Assembly (NCBI GenBank): GCA_036501825.1
Contig: DASXZP010000012.1
Span: 62,001 to 126,000 of the forward strand
DNA: 64,000 bases
Direction: 5' to 3'
Origin: JAFECT01 sp036501825
Lineage (GTDB): Bacteria; Pseudomonadota; Alphaproteobacteria; Caulobacterales; Caulobacteraceae
In this document: piece after piece, positions 42,966 to 51,546 of the stretch
Layout: each line of letters begins with the position of its first letter
Numbering within the stretch: position 1 is the stretch's first letter
Made by a program: the position numbers and the translations under genes
The notes under the pieces: model-generated
Database searches by the model: none
Told to the model about the DNA's origin: nothing
Seen by the model: the letters and a program-made list of their open reading frames with translations, nothing else

Positions 42966-44267
42966 TTATTCACCGTCCGTCCGCATCTTCGCCCAGCGTT
43001 CGAGCCGTTCCTTGATCTTCGCTTCGTGTCCCTCGCCCTTCGGCGTGTAGAACACGCGGCGCTCCATGCCGTCGGGGAAATAGTTCTGGCCGGAGAAACC
43101 GCGCTCGGTTGACGGATCGTAGCGATAGCCCTTGCCGTAGCCCAGGTCCTTCATCAGCCGCGTGGGCGCATTGCGAATGTGGGCGGGCGGCATCAGGGAG
43201 CCGGTTTCGCGCGCCGCCTTCGACGCGGCGCTGTAGGCCTCGTAGACCGCGACGGATTTGGGCGCGGTGGCCAGGTGCACCGTCGCCTGCGCCAGGGCCA
43301 GTTCGCCCTCGGGCGAGCCCAGAAAGTCGTAGGTGTCCTTCGCCGCATTGGCGACCAGGATCGACAGCGGGTCCGCCTCGCCGATGTCTTCGACCGCCAT
43401 GCGCACCAGCCGCCGCGCCAGGAACAGCGGGTCTTCGCCGCCCTCCAGCATGCGCGCGAGCCAATAGAGCGCCGCGTCGGGATCGGAACCACGCACCGAC
43501 TTATGCAGGGCGGAGATGAGGTTGTAGTGCTCCTCGCGATCCTTGTCGTAGGCCGGGCTGCGCTTTTGCAACAGATGTCCCAGCGCGGCCGTGTCCATCG
43601 GCTCATCCGGACCGATCGCGAACAGGGTCTCCGCGAGCGTCAGCAGATACCGCCCGTCCCCGTCGGCGAGCGCGATCAGTGCGTGCCGCGCATCGGGCGT
43701 CACGGGCAACGGCGCTTTCTCGAACGCTTCGGCCTTTTCCAGCAGGCTTTCGAGCGCCTTGTCGTCGAGCCGCTTCAGGACGAACACCTGACAGCGCGAC
43801 AGCAACGCGCCGTTCAGTTCGAAAGAGGGGTTCTCGGTCGTGGCCCCGACGAGGGTTACGGTCCCTGACTCGACGAACGGCAGAAAGCCGTCCTGCTGGG
43901 CGCGATTGAAGCGGTGGATCTCATCGACGAACAACAGGGTCGACTGGCCGGCGAGCCTGCGCGTGCGCGCGGTCTCGAACGCCTTTTTCAGGTCCGCGAC
44001 GCCGGAAAAAACGGCGGATAGTTGCTGGAACTCATAGCCGCCGGCCTTGGCCAGCAGGCGCGCAATGGTGGTCTTGCCGGTGCCCGGCGGACCCCACAGG
44101 ATCATCGACGACAGCCGGCCGCTCTCGACCATGCGCCCGATCGGGCCGTCGGGGCCGAGCAGGTGGTCCTGGCCGACGACGTCTTCCAGTTTCTGCGGAC
44201 GCAGCCGGTCGGCGAGCGGCGACGGCGCGCTCGGCTCCAGTCCCGCAGCCTGGAACAGGTCGGTCAT
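42966..44267 (-). CDS. rarA: Replication-associated recombination protein A, AAA+ ATPase
   Basis: A 433-residue ATPase that acts at stalled replication forks (MgsA/RarA, relative of eukaryotic WRNIP1). Walker A is GPPGTGKTT (K65), Walker B LLFVDEIHRF (D115, E116), and the family markers LADRLRPQKLEDVVGQDHLLG and VGATTENPSFELNGALLSRCQVF (sensor 1 and Arg finger region) are present. The C-terminal tetramerisation domain includes the YGKGYRYDP and NYFPDGM motifs. Its start overlaps the preceding gene by 4 bp, so it is cotranscribed with it and probably degP. Confidence 0.96.
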   Translation of the reverse strand: MTDLFQAAGLEPSAPSPLADRLRPQKLEDVVGQDHLLGPDGPIGRMVESGRLSSMILWGPPGTGKTTIARLLAKAGGYEFQQLSAVFSGVADLKKAFETARTRRLAGQSTLLFVDEIHRFNRAQQDGFLPFVESGTVTLVGATTENPSFELNGALLSRCQVFVLKRLDDKALESLLEKAEAFEKAPLPVTPDARHALIALADGDGRYLLTLAETLFAIGPDEPMDTAALGHLLQKRSPAYDKDREEHYNLISALHKSVRGSDPDAALYWLARMLEGGEDPLFLARRLVRMAVEDIGEADPLSILVANAAKDTYDFLGSPEGELALAQATVHLATAPKSVAVYEAYSAASKAARETGSLMPPAHIRNAPTRLMKDLGYGKGYRYDPSTERGFSGQNYFPDGMERRVFYTPKGEGHEAKIKERLERWAKMRTDGE

Positions 44268-44878
44268 CCGGTTGCCGAGCGGAAGTACATCTGGGTTCCC
44301 GTGTCGTCGGGGTGTTTACGCTTCTCGGCGGCGGAAGGTTTCACCGTCGGCGTCAGCGACTGATAGTCGACCGACAGTTCGCGGTTCACGCGGAACAGGC
44401 GGCCGTCCACGTCGCCCCTGCACGTCTTGGGATCCACCTTGCCGACATAGGCGCCGCCGTGCGAGCGCAGGCGGATCGCACAGCCCTCCTTGCGCACCAG
44501 ACGATCGCGCCCGGGGCTGATGTCCGCATAGGTCTGGCGGTCGTCGCCCAGCACCCAGTACTGGCGCACGATCAACGCGTCCTTGCCGCCGCGGCTGACG
44601 CCGTAGAACCAGAAGTCGCGCGTGTGCGTGTCGTCGTCCTTCACGTCGATGCGCACCATGATCTCGCCGCCGGCGTCGAGCTTCTTCACCCGGCTGCCGA
44701 CCATGGTCTGGTGATGGAAGTCCGGGTGGAACACCCCGCTCATCCACTGGACCAGCTGGGCCGGGTCGTAGTCCGGCTTCGGCGGCGTCACCGCAAGCGC
44801 CGAAGGCGCCGCCAGGGCGAGGCCCCCGATCAACGCAAAACAGGCCAACACTCGGCTGAGACCCGGGCGGAGCGGCAT
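44264..44878 (-). CDS. Secreted protein, possibly CpcT/CpeT-like
   Basis: A 204-residue exported protein with signal MPLRPGLSRVLACFALIG ending near ALA. The pattern LVQWMSGVFHPDFHHQ, then GGKDALIVRQYWVL and EGCAIRLRSHGGAYVGKVDPKTCRGDVDGRLF, with two cysteines, resembles CpcT/CpeT proteins, which in cyanobacteria are bilin lyases but in heterotrophs are secreted barrels of unknown role. No chromophore function is suggested. It sits between degP and rarA and overlaps rarA by 4 bp. Confidence 0.55.
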   Translation of the reverse strand: MPLRPGLSRVLACFALIGGLALAAPSALAVTPPKPDYDPAQLVQWMSGVFHPDFHHQTMVGSRVKKLDAGGEIMVRIDVKDDDTHTRDFWFYGVSRGGKDALIVRQYWVLGDDRQTYADISPGRDRLVRKEGCAIRLRSHGGAYVGKVDPKTCRGDVDGRLFRVNRELSVDYQSLTPTVKPSAAEKRKHPDDTGTQMYFRSATG

Positions 44879-44952
44879 GGCGGTCCTTTCGGCGGCAAAG
44901 CGGCCGCGCGCAGGGCCGAACCTAGCAGAAACCACCTGGCGGGGCGTAGGCC

Positions 44953-46404
44953 TCAGGCCCGGACCCGGGCGGTGATGGTCTGGCCGCCACGCTGGATGAC
45001 CAGGACCCACTGGCCGTTGGGCGCGCCGGCATCCAGCAGCTTGCGCAACTGCTCGACGGTGGCGACGTCCTTGCCGTTTACGGCGCGTACGATGTCGCCC
45101 GGCTGGAAGCCCAGGGACGCCGCGTAGCCGCGGGACACGTTCGACACCAGGACGCCCCCGTTCTTCACGAACGGATCGGCGCCCAGTTCGTCGGCCACGG
45201 CCGGAGAGAGGTTGACCACGGTCAGGCCGGTCAGCGGGTTGCGGCCGGTGAGGGTCTGCTCGTCCTTGGCGGGGGTGGCGGGGGGCGGCTCGACGCGGGC
45301 GCTGACACTCAGGCGCTTGCCGTCACGCAGCAGCTCGATCCTGGTCGCCTCGCCGGGCGTCTTGGTGGAGATCTGGTAGTTCAGGTTGCCGGGGTCGGAG
45401 ACCTGGCCGCCGTCGACGCCGACGATGACGTCGCCGATCTTGATGCCAGCCTTGGCGCCGGGGCTGCCGGGATAGAGGTCGGTGACCAGGGCGCCGGTCG
45501 GAGCGGCCATGCCGAGGCTGCGGCCGATGTCGGCGGTCACCGCGTCGGTCTTGGTCCCGAGCCAAGGGCGAACCAGCGTATGCTCGCCGCCGACGGCGCT
45601 CGCCACCACGCGCTTCACCAGGGCTGCGGGGATCGCGAAGCCCACGCCCACCGAACCGCCCGAGCGCGAAACGATGAAGCTGTTGATGCCGATCAGGTTG
45701 CCGTCCATGTCGACCAGCGCACCGCCGGAGTTGCCCGGATTGATCGGCGCGTCGGTCTGGATATAGCTCGACCCGCCTTCGCCGCCCGGATCGGCGGCGG
45801 AACGGTTGAGCGCGGAGATGATGCCGTTGGTCACCGTCTGGCCGACGCCGAACGGATTGCCGACCGCGAGCACCAGATCGCCGACCTGCAGGTCGCCGCG
45901 ATCGTCGATCGGCAGCACGGGCAGCTTTTCGTTTCCGGCGTCTATCTTCAGCACGGCGAGATCGACCCGCGCGTCCGCGAGCAGAACCTTGGCCGGAAAC
46001 TCACGCCGGTCCGACAGCACGACCATGATGTCCTGGCCGCCTTCGATGACGTGGTTGTTGGTGACGATCACGCCGTCCGAGCGGACCACGACGCCCGAAC
46101 CCAGCGATTGGAGCACCCGCTCCTGGGTCAGGCCGGGCATGGCGAATTGGGAGAAGAACGGGTCGATCGACTGACGCACGACCTTCTTGGCGTAGACGTT
46201 GACCACCGCCGGCGCGGTCGCCTTCACCACCGGCGCAAACGAGATGCGCATGGAGGCCGCGTCGGTCGGGACGTGGCGCACCGGCTCGGCAAGGGCCGGC
46301 ATGCCCACTGGCGTCGAAGACGGTTGCGCCAGGCTCTCGCCGGCGATCAGCCCGCAGGCCGCCGCCAGGGCGAACAGGGGCAGGAGAAAACGGGGTTTGG
46401 ACAT
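44953..46404 (-). CDS. Do/DegP-type periplasmic serine protease
   Basis: A 483-residue HtrA family protease-chaperone handling misfolded envelope proteins. The signal peptide ends near SLAQ (residue 27). The catalytic triad is H118 (TNNHVIEG), D148 (ARVDLAVL) and S226 (NPGNSGGAL). Two PDZ domains follow (about 265-365 and 385-480; SPGAKAGIKIGDVI and GYAASLGFQPGDIVRA). The stretch before the protease domain (VRQSIDPFFSQF) is the short LA loop. In many Alphaproteobacteria a degP-like gene directly follows rplQ; here about 5.7 kb of other genes lie between. Confidence 0.95.
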   Translation of the reverse strand: MSKPRFLLPLFALAAACGLIAGESLAQPSSTPVGMPALAEPVRHVPTDAASMRISFAPVVKATAPAVVNVYAKKVVRQSIDPFFSQFAMPGLTQERVLQSLGSGVVVRSDGVIVTNNHVIEGGQDIMVVLSDRREFPAKVLLADARVDLAVLKIDAGNEKLPVLPIDDRGDLQVGDLVLAVGNPFGVGQTVTNGIISALNRSAADPGGEGGSSYIQTDAPINPGNSGGALVDMDGNLIGINSFIVSRSGGSVGVGFAIPAALVKRVVASAVGGEHTLVRPWLGTKTDAVTADIGRSLGMAAPTGALVTDLYPGSPGAKAGIKIGDVIVGVDGGQVSDPGNLNYQISTKTPGEATRIELLRDGKRLSVSARVEPPPATPAKDEQTLTGRNPLTGLTVVNLSPAVADELGADPFVKNGGVLVSNVSRGYAASLGFQPGDIVRAVNGKDVATVEQLRKLLDAGAPNGQWVLVIQRGGQTITARVRA

Positions 46405-46473
46405 CCGTGGCGCCGCTCCGGTTTGGTTCTGTTTCCCCGATATTTGGGACGCCTTTGCGGCGAACGCCAGCCC

Positions 46474-47514
46474 TTAGCGGGGCGGTTCGGGCCAGGCCCC
46501 GATCCAGGCCTGCGCCCTCGGGTCCATGACCCGGCTCCAGAGCGGTGGGACAAGCGCCATCAGGATCGCTGCGGCATAGCCGGCGGGCAGTTCGGGCGAC
46601 CCCTCCACCGCCTGCAGCCGGTGAAATCGCTCCATGGGCGAGCGGTGGTGGTCGGAATGGCGGCCCATGTTGAACAGCGACCAGTTGTTCATCCGCCGCG
46701 CGGAGTTCCACGAATGCCGCGGCCCCAGCCGCTCGGGCCGCCCGTCGGCCTGCACGCGCCGCTCCAGGCCGTAGTGGGCGATGTAGTTGAACAGCTCCAG
46801 CATGAAGACCGCGAGCACCGCCTGGCCCACGAACAACGCCAGCACCCGCGGCCCCAGCGACGCAGCGCCCGCCAGAACGATGAGCTCAACCGCGAGATAG
46901 CCCAGCATGCGGTTGCCGACGCTCCAGACCGGCCGGCCCTTGCGGCGCAAGCGCTCGGCTTCGAAGGCCCAGGCTTCGCGCCACTGACCGGCGACCGAGC
47001 GCGCGGCGAACAGATAGGCGTTCTCGCCCCGGCGGGCCGACGCCGGATCCTCGCGGGTCGCTGCGCGTGTGTGGTGGCCGTGGACGTGGGCGATGCGGAA
47101 CTGCATGTAACCGACGCTGGCGAGGAAGCTCAGGCCCAGCGCCCGCTCCGCGTCCGACGCCGAATGCACCATCTCGTGCGCGGCCAGCATGCCGAACACG
47201 CCCGCGGTCAGGCCGACCGAAACGGTGAGGCCTGCTAACTCCAGCGTGGTTGTTGCGGGATCGCGCGCCTCGATCACGGCCCAGGCGCCGACCGCCAGCT
47301 GAGCCGGAATGTAGAGCCACGGCAGCAGGCGGTAGACCCAATCGCGGGGGGACCCCGCCGCGCCCTCAGCCGACCCCAGCACGCCGTCCAGGCCCGCGAT
47401 CGCCAGCGGCATGACGGCGACGGTCAGGAACGACCAGCCGCCGCCCAGCCAAAGGCCCAGCGGGACCGAGGCGAGGAACAGAAACGGCAGAGCAAACCGC
47501 AACGGCTTGAGCAT
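46474..47514 (-). CDS. AlkB-like integral-membrane diiron monooxygenase
   Basis: A 346-residue inner-membrane protein with about six helices and the histidine boxes of alkane 1-monooxygenase: H113-E-x-x-H117 (AAHEMVHS), H143 and H145-G-H-H148 (HVHGHHT), H247 (NYIAHYGLERR) and H286-S-D-H-H290 (GRHSDHHRSP). AlkB hydroxylates the end of n-alkanes using rubredoxin; no rubredoxin gene is nearby and the protein is about 50 residues shorter than typical AlkB, so fatty-acid or other substrates are possible. It lies 44 bp after the MFS gene and may be read with that operon. Confidence 0.88.
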   Translation of the reverse strand: MLKPLRFALPFLFLASVPLGLWLGGGWSFLTVAVMPLAIAGLDGVLGSAEGAAGSPRDWVYRLLPWLYIPAQLAVGAWAVIEARDPATTTLELAGLTVSVGLTAGVFGMLAAHEMVHSASDAERALGLSFLASVGYMQFRIAHVHGHHTRAATREDPASARRGENAYLFAARSVAGQWREAWAFEAERLRRKGRPVWSVGNRMLGYLAVELIVLAGAASLGPRVLALFVGQAVLAVFMLELFNYIAHYGLERRVQADGRPERLGPRHSWNSARRMNNWSLFNMGRHSDHHRSPMERFHRLQAVEGSPELPAGYAAAILMALVPPLWSRVMDPRAQAWIGAWPEPPR

Positions 47515-47558
47515 GGCGCCACTATAGCGCGGACGCCCCGTTCCGGTATCCGCAGGTG

Positions 47559-48887
47559 CTATTCCGCCGCGGCGGCCGCCTCACGCCGGCCTGCATCCCT
47601 GGCCGCGCGCATGGACATGAACATGGCGCCGAGCAGGAAGACCGTCGACATCAGGAACGGGAAACCCGGGATGCCGAGGTAGCTGAGTTGGCCATTGAAC
47701 AGCCAGTAGAGCGATCCGTAAAAGCCCGGCCCGATAATGAAGGCGAGCGAATTGACGCCTTGCACGGCGCCTTGCAGCTTGCCCTGCTCGGTCACGCCCA
47801 CGCGGTGGCTCATGAGCGTCTGGATCGCGGGGCCTGAGATGCCCCACAGCGACATGATCGGCACCCCGATCATGAAGACCTTCCAATCCGGCGCCAGAGC
47901 GTAGATCGCAAAGCCGACCGCGCCGAAGAGCGTGCCAACGACGATCGCGCCGCGCTTGCCCAACAACTTGATCAACGGCGCCGCCAGAAATCCCTGAACC
48001 ACGACGCCGCAAGCGCCGATGCCCATCATCGCCAAGCCGATCTCGTCCGAATGCCAGTGGAACTTGGCGGCGGCGTGAAGGGTGAACACGGTTTGCAGCG
48101 ACAGGTGCGCGAGCTGACCGAGGAAACCGATAAAGGCCAGCGGCACCAGGTCCGGATGCGAGCGCAGCAGTTGCAGCGCGCCGACAGGATTGGCGCGCGA
48201 CCAGCGGAAACGGTCGCGACGGTCCTTGGGCAACGACTCCGGCAGGACGAAATAGCCGTAGGTGAAGTTCATGAGCGAGAAGAACCCGGCCAGGAAGAAG
48301 GGTACGCGCATGCCGCCGTGCAGCACCCAGTGGGTTCCGGGAATCGCGACGAAACGCTGCGGATCGCCGAGCAGACCACCGAGCGCGGGACCGAGCACAA
48401 AGCCCAGGCCAAAAATCGCGCCCATCATCGCAAACCTCGAGGGCCGCTTTGCGGGCTCCGTCGTGTCGGCGATGTAGGCGGCCGCGGTGCCGAAGGTCGC
48501 TGACGTGGCGCCCGAGATCAGCCGACCGACGAGAAGAAACCAGAGGCTCGGCGAAAGGGCCATGACGAACCAGTCGATGCCCGTGCCCAGGTTCGACGCG
48601 AGAATAACCGGCCGCCGACCGATCTTGTCCGACAGAGCGCCGATGATCGGCTGACAGAAAAACTGCATCACCGCGAAAGTCGTGCCGGAAATGCCGACCC
48701 ACAGGCCCGCCTGGGAGGCGCTGCCGTTGAAGAAGATAATCAGCGCCGGCCACACCGGAATGACGATGCCGAGCGCCATTACGTCCAGCAGAACGGTGAT
48801 CAGCACGAACGCAAAGCCGCCCTTGCCGGCGGCGGCGCCCGTGGGCGGCGGCAGGTCGATGGGCTCTTCGGGCAGGGTGTCGCTCAT
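47559..48887 (-). CDS. MFS efflux transporter, TetA-like
   Basis: A 442-residue major facilitator with 12 predicted helices. Motif A between helices 2 and 3 is IIGALSDKIGRRPVIL, and GLGFVLGPALGGLLGD in helix 5 is motif C, typical of drug/proton antiporters of the 12-helix TCR/Tet group. The start (ATG 48887, MSDTLPEE) overlaps the SRPBCC stop by 4 bp. Position at the end of an ArsR-controlled operon suggests export of the compound handled by the VOC and SRPBCC proteins; the substrate is unknown. Confidence 0.9.
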   Translation of the reverse strand: MSDTLPEEPIDLPPPTGAAAGKGGFAFVLITVLLDVMALGIVIPVWPALIIFFNGSASQAGLWVGISGTTFAVMQFFCQPIIGALSDKIGRRPVILASNLGTGIDWFVMALSPSLWFLLVGRLISGATSATFGTAAAYIADTTEPAKRPSRFAMMGAIFGLGFVLGPALGGLLGDPQRFVAIPGTHWVLHGGMRVPFFLAGFFSLMNFTYGYFVLPESLPKDRRDRFRWSRANPVGALQLLRSHPDLVPLAFIGFLGQLAHLSLQTVFTLHAAAKFHWHSDEIGLAMMGIGACGVVVQGFLAAPLIKLLGKRGAIVVGTLFGAVGFAIYALAPDWKVFMIGVPIMSLWGISGPAIQTLMSHRVGVTEQGKLQGAVQGVNSLAFIIGPGFYGSLYWLFNGQLSYLGIPGFPFLMSTVFLLGAMFMSMRAARDAGRREAAAAAE

Positions 48888-49366
48888 AACGCTCGGCCTT
48901 TTAAGGAGGCGAGCATGGATGTCCACCACTCGGCCTCGTGTTTGAGGAAGAACACGTTGGGGAAGTTGTGCCGCGCCGCATTTTCCACCGGCACCGTGTC
49001 CCAGCCGCCATGCTCGACGGTGACGCGCGTCTCGTCTCCCACCGGCTCGAAGCGCACCTGGACCTCCGTGTCCATGCCGGGCTCGAACCAGGCGCAGCGC
49101 CAGCCGAACACGAGCTGATCGCCCGGTTTCCAGACCCTGATCGTTCCGACCTCGAACACCTTGCCGCCCGGCAGGGTCTCGATGAAGCGGCCGCCTTCCC
49201 ACGCGCCGTCATCGCCTTGCACGAACGACACGACGCCGGGACTGCGCGGGGTGAAGCGGAACATCAGGTTCGGCCGCCACCATTCGCCGATCTCCTGGGT
49301 GAAGGCGTCGAAGGCGCGCACCGGGTCGGCCTTCACCCGCACCGACACCAGTACGCGCGAGCTCAT
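48884..49366 (-). CDS. SRPBCC (AHSA1-like) ligand-binding protein
   Basis: A 160-residue helix-grip protein: VRVKADPVRAFDAFTQEIGEWW, then TPRSPGVVSFVQGDD, GDQLVFGWRCAWFEPG and VTVEHGGWDTVP are the usual AHSA1/START-like pattern, forming a hydrophobic pocket. Such proteins are regularly paired with an ArsR repressor, as here. The role is thought to be binding or modifying a small hydrophobic compound; none is known. It overlaps its neighbours by 4 bp on both sides. Confidence 0.88.
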   Translation of the reverse strand: MSSRVLVSVRVKADPVRAFDAFTQEIGEWWRPNLMFRFTPRSPGVVSFVQGDDGAWEGGRFIETLPGGKVFEVGTIRVWKPGDQLVFGWRCAWFEPGMDTEVQVRFEPVGDETRVTVEHGGWDTVPVENAARHNFPNVFFLKHEAEWWTSMLASLKGRAL

Positions 49367-49704
49367 TTGCGCGCGCCATTTTCAACATGCGCCTTGAACG
49401 CCAGCAGCTGTTCGCTCCACAGCCGTTCGGCCCGTTCGAGCCACTCTCTGAGATGCGCCATGGGTTCGGGCCTCAAACGATAGATGCGCACGCGCGCGTC
49501 GAATTCCGGATGCGATTCCTCGACCAGCCCCGCCTGACGCAGCGCGCGCAGATGCCGGCTCATCGCCGGTGCGCCAAGGCCGGTCGCCTCAGCCAGCTCG
49601 CCCGCGCGGCGCGGTCGCTGACTCAACAGATCGACCACGCGCCGCCGATGCGGATCAGCGAGCGCCTCCAAGGTGCGATCGACGGCCTGCGCGTTGCGGC
49701 TCAT
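49363..49704 (-). CDS. ArsR family transcriptional repressor
   Basis: A 113-residue winged-helix regulator starting at ATG 49704. The helix-turn-helix is AGELAEATGLGAPAMSRHLRALRQAGLVEES, with the wing RVRIYRLRPEPMAHL. It has no metal-binding CxC motif, so it belongs to the non-metal ArsR group usually paired with SRPBCC proteins. It is fully embedded in a five-gene operon with 4-bp overlaps. A 24-bp near-palindrome in front of the operon (50670-50693) is the obvious candidate operator. Confidence 0.92.
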   Translation of the reverse strand: MSRNAQAVDRTLEALADPHRRRVVDLLSQRPRRAGELAEATGLGAPAMSRHLRALRQAGLVEESHPEFDARVRIYRLRPEPMAHLREWLERAERLWSEQLLAFKAHVENGARK

Positions 49705-50171
49705 GCCTTCACGGTCTTTAAGCCCATCGACTGCTCGATCTCTTCCAGCGACACGTCCACTTCCTTCTGCTGGAAGTTCCAGACATGCCCTTCGAGGTCT
49801 AGACAGCGATAGGTGCGGTCGCCGTAGAACTGCAGCGTCGGCTCCTGGGTGATGCGGGCGCCGGCCGCACGGGCGCGCTCGTAGTGGGTGGCGAGGTCGT
49901 CGACGGTGGCGCGCATGAAGGACGAGCCGTGGTTGTCGAGCGACGCGGGACTGCGCATCTTTGCAGGCCCGATCAGCGCTTCGCTTTCCCACTCGCGCAT
50001 CACGCCGAAGGGCTGACCGCGAAAACTCATCACCAGATGCGCGATCTTGCCGTCGCTGTCGGTCAACAAGGTATCGATCTCGCAGCCGAAAGCGTCCTGC
50101 AGCCATTGCATCGCAGCCTCCGGATCGCGGTAGGCGAGCGACGGCGTGAGCGGATAGCCTTGCTCGCTCAT
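49701..50171 (-). CDS. VOC family protein (glyoxalase/bleomycin-resistance fold), second of pair
   Basis: A 156-residue VOC protein: PSLAYRDPEAAMQWLQDAFGCE opens the first beta-alpha-beta-beta-beta module, and ITQEPTLQFYGDRTYRCLDLEGHVWNF the second, where GDR-Y-R and GHVWNF are shared with its upstream neighbour. It is a PhnB/glyoxalase-like pattern without obvious full metal triad. It clearly arose by duplication with 50168-50644. Likely binds or isomerises a small molecule; substrate unknown. Overlaps both neighbours by 4 bp. Confidence 0.88.
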   Translation of the reverse strand: MSEQGYPLTPSLAYRDPEAAMQWLQDAFGCEIDTLLTDSDGKIAHLVMSFRGQPFGVMREWESEALIGPAKMRSPASLDNHGSSFMRATVDDLATHYERARAAGARITQEPTLQFYGDRTYRCLDLEGHVWNFQQKEVDVSLEEIEQSMGLKTVKA

Positions 50172-50644
50172 CCCTTCCACCCCGGTCCGAGCGTGGTCTT
50201 CAGGCCGCCGCTGGCCTTGTCCCACTCTTCCACCGACAACTTTTGAACGGTCTGGGCGAAGTTCCAGGTGTGGCCGCCCGGATCGACGCAGCGGAAGGTG
50301 CGATCGCCGTAGAACTGGTCTTCACATTCCATCTTGATGATCGCGCCGGCGGCGCGCGCGCGTTCGCACAGGGCGTCGATGTCCGACGCGACGTGCACAT
50401 GCACCATCTGGGTGTTCTTGCCGCCGACCTGGCCGGGCGCGGCGATGAAGTCCGCCCACGGCTTGCCGACCATGATGTAGCCGTCGCCGAAGGTCATCTC
50501 CGAGTGCGCCAGATTCCCATCGCCATCGACAATCACCATCGACCGCTCGAACCCGAACGCCCGCTCGAGCCACTCCAGCGCGGCCATGGGATCCTCGTAG
50601 TAGACGCTCGAGCCGAAGGTGGGCGGCTTATGGGCCTCGGCCAT
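50168..50644 (-). CDS. VOC family protein (glyoxalase/bleomycin-resistance fold), first of pair and operon leader
   Basis: A 158-residue VOC protein starting at ATG 50644 (MAEAHKPPTF); GGAAGGAT stands 4 bp upstream. FGSSVYYEDPMAALEWLERAFGFE and KMECEDQFYGDRTFRCVDPGGHTWNF mark the two modules, paralogous to the following gene. As first gene of VOC-VOC-ArsR-SRPBCC-MFS it should be controlled directly by the operator at 50670-50693. Its family includes antibiotic-sequestering and glyoxalase proteins; function here is unproven. Confidence 0.88.
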   Translation of the reverse strand: MAEAHKPPTFGSSVYYEDPMAALEWLERAFGFERSMVIVDGDGNLAHSEMTFGDGYIMVGKPWADFIAAPGQVGGKNTQMVHVHVASDIDALCERARAAGAIIKMECEDQFYGDRTFRCVDPGGHTWNFAQTVQKLSVEEWDKASGGLKTTLGPGWKG

Positions 50645-50669
50645 GACGGTATCCTTCCTATATTGTGCA

Positions 50670-50693
50670 ATAGTTATCATTTTTGACAACTAT
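50670..50693. promoter_or_regulatory. 24-bp near-palindromic operator candidate for the ArsR-type repressor
   Basis: ATAGTT (50670-50675) mirrors AACTAT (50688-50693), and inside them TCA mirrors TGA around an A/T centre; 9 of 12 positions per arm pair. The opposite strand reads TTGTCA, a 5-of-6 match to a -35 box, within the site, so bound repressor would block the operon promoter. It lies 26 bp before the first start codon. Confidence 0.65.
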
Positions 50694-50750
50694 ATGCAAG
50701 GGACGCTCTGACTCGATGCTCCTCCTGGCGGCGGCGGCGGAAACGCGGCG

Positions 50751-51539
50751 TCAGCCGCCCAGGACCGCCGTGCGGAACAGGGTGTCGGTGGCGGCGATGA
50801 AGGCGGGGTCTTCGAGGCGCGGGTTGAGCGCGCCCGAGGCCATGACCCAGGCCTCCTGGTCGGCCACAAAGTCGTCGAGGATCGCGATGCGCGCGCCCTG
50901 CCCCAGTTCGTCGGCGCTGGTCTTCGCCGCCAGCAGGTCGTCGAGCGCCTGCGACACCGGCGCCGGCAGATCGTTCGCCCGCAGATCGGCCAGCGCCATC
51001 GGCGGCACGGTTCCGCGTTGGCGCACCCACGCCAGCGCACAGGCGCAGCGCATGATGTAGATGTAAGACTTCAGCTTCACCTCGACGCGCCCGGCGATGC
51101 GCCGCTGCATCAGACCGTGCATCAGGCCGCCATAATGACGGATCGAACTCTCCGGATCGCCGAAGCGTTCGGCGAGGCGGCGCATGGCGTCCGCGGTCGG
51201 GCCGACCTCGCGGTAAACCAGCGGCGAACGCAGCCACTCGATCACCACCGCATTGCCCTTGCGCAGCAGCAGCAGCGCCTTGCGCAGGTCCCAGCCGTTG
51301 ACATCCCACACGCCTTCGAGGGGCGTCTCGATCACGTCGCGCGGCGGCGAAAGCGCCAGATAGTCGTTGAGCGGTCGCACATAGACGAAGCGCACGTCGT
51401 AATCGCTGTCCGGCGAAGCGAAGCCCCACGCGCGGCTGCCGGATTCGGCGGCGAAAACGATGCGCACGCCGTTCTCGCGTTCGATCGTATCGAGACGCCG
51501 GGCGACTTCGGCCCGGACTTCTGCGCCGAGCCTGTCCAT
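50751..51539 (-). CDS. RlaP-like nucleotidyltransferase (COG3541)
   Basis: A 262-residue member of the DNA polymerase beta nucleotidyltransferase superfamily. The active-site signature is ESGSRAWGFASPDSDYDVRF: G34-S35 binds the triphosphate, and D46 and D48 hold the metals. The C-terminal helical half (VEVKLKSYIYIMRCACALAWV) is as in the COG3541/RlaP group, named from RNA-ligase-associated genes. No RNA ligase is in the window, so RNA repair is unsupported. It ends 107 bp from the VOC operon start and reads in the same direction. Confidence 0.85.
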   Translation of the reverse strand: MDRLGAEVRAEVARRLDTIERENGVRIVFAAESGSRAWGFASPDSDYDVRFVYVRPLNDYLALSPPRDVIETPLEGVWDVNGWDLRKALLLLRKGNAVVIEWLRSPLVYREVGPTADAMRRLAERFGDPESSIRHYGGLMHGLMQRRIAGRVEVKLKSYIYIMRCACALAWVRQRGTVPPMALADLRANDLPAPVSQALDDLLAAKTSADELGQGARIAILDDFVADQEAWVMASGALNPRLEDPAFIAATDTLFRTAVLGG

Positions 51540-51546
51540 GGGTGAC

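Noticed and set aside
44264..44878. A phycobilin lyase role for the CpeT-like protein
   Set aside because: The organism type and neighbours (degP, rarA) give no sign of phycobiliproteins; only the fold resemblance is kept.
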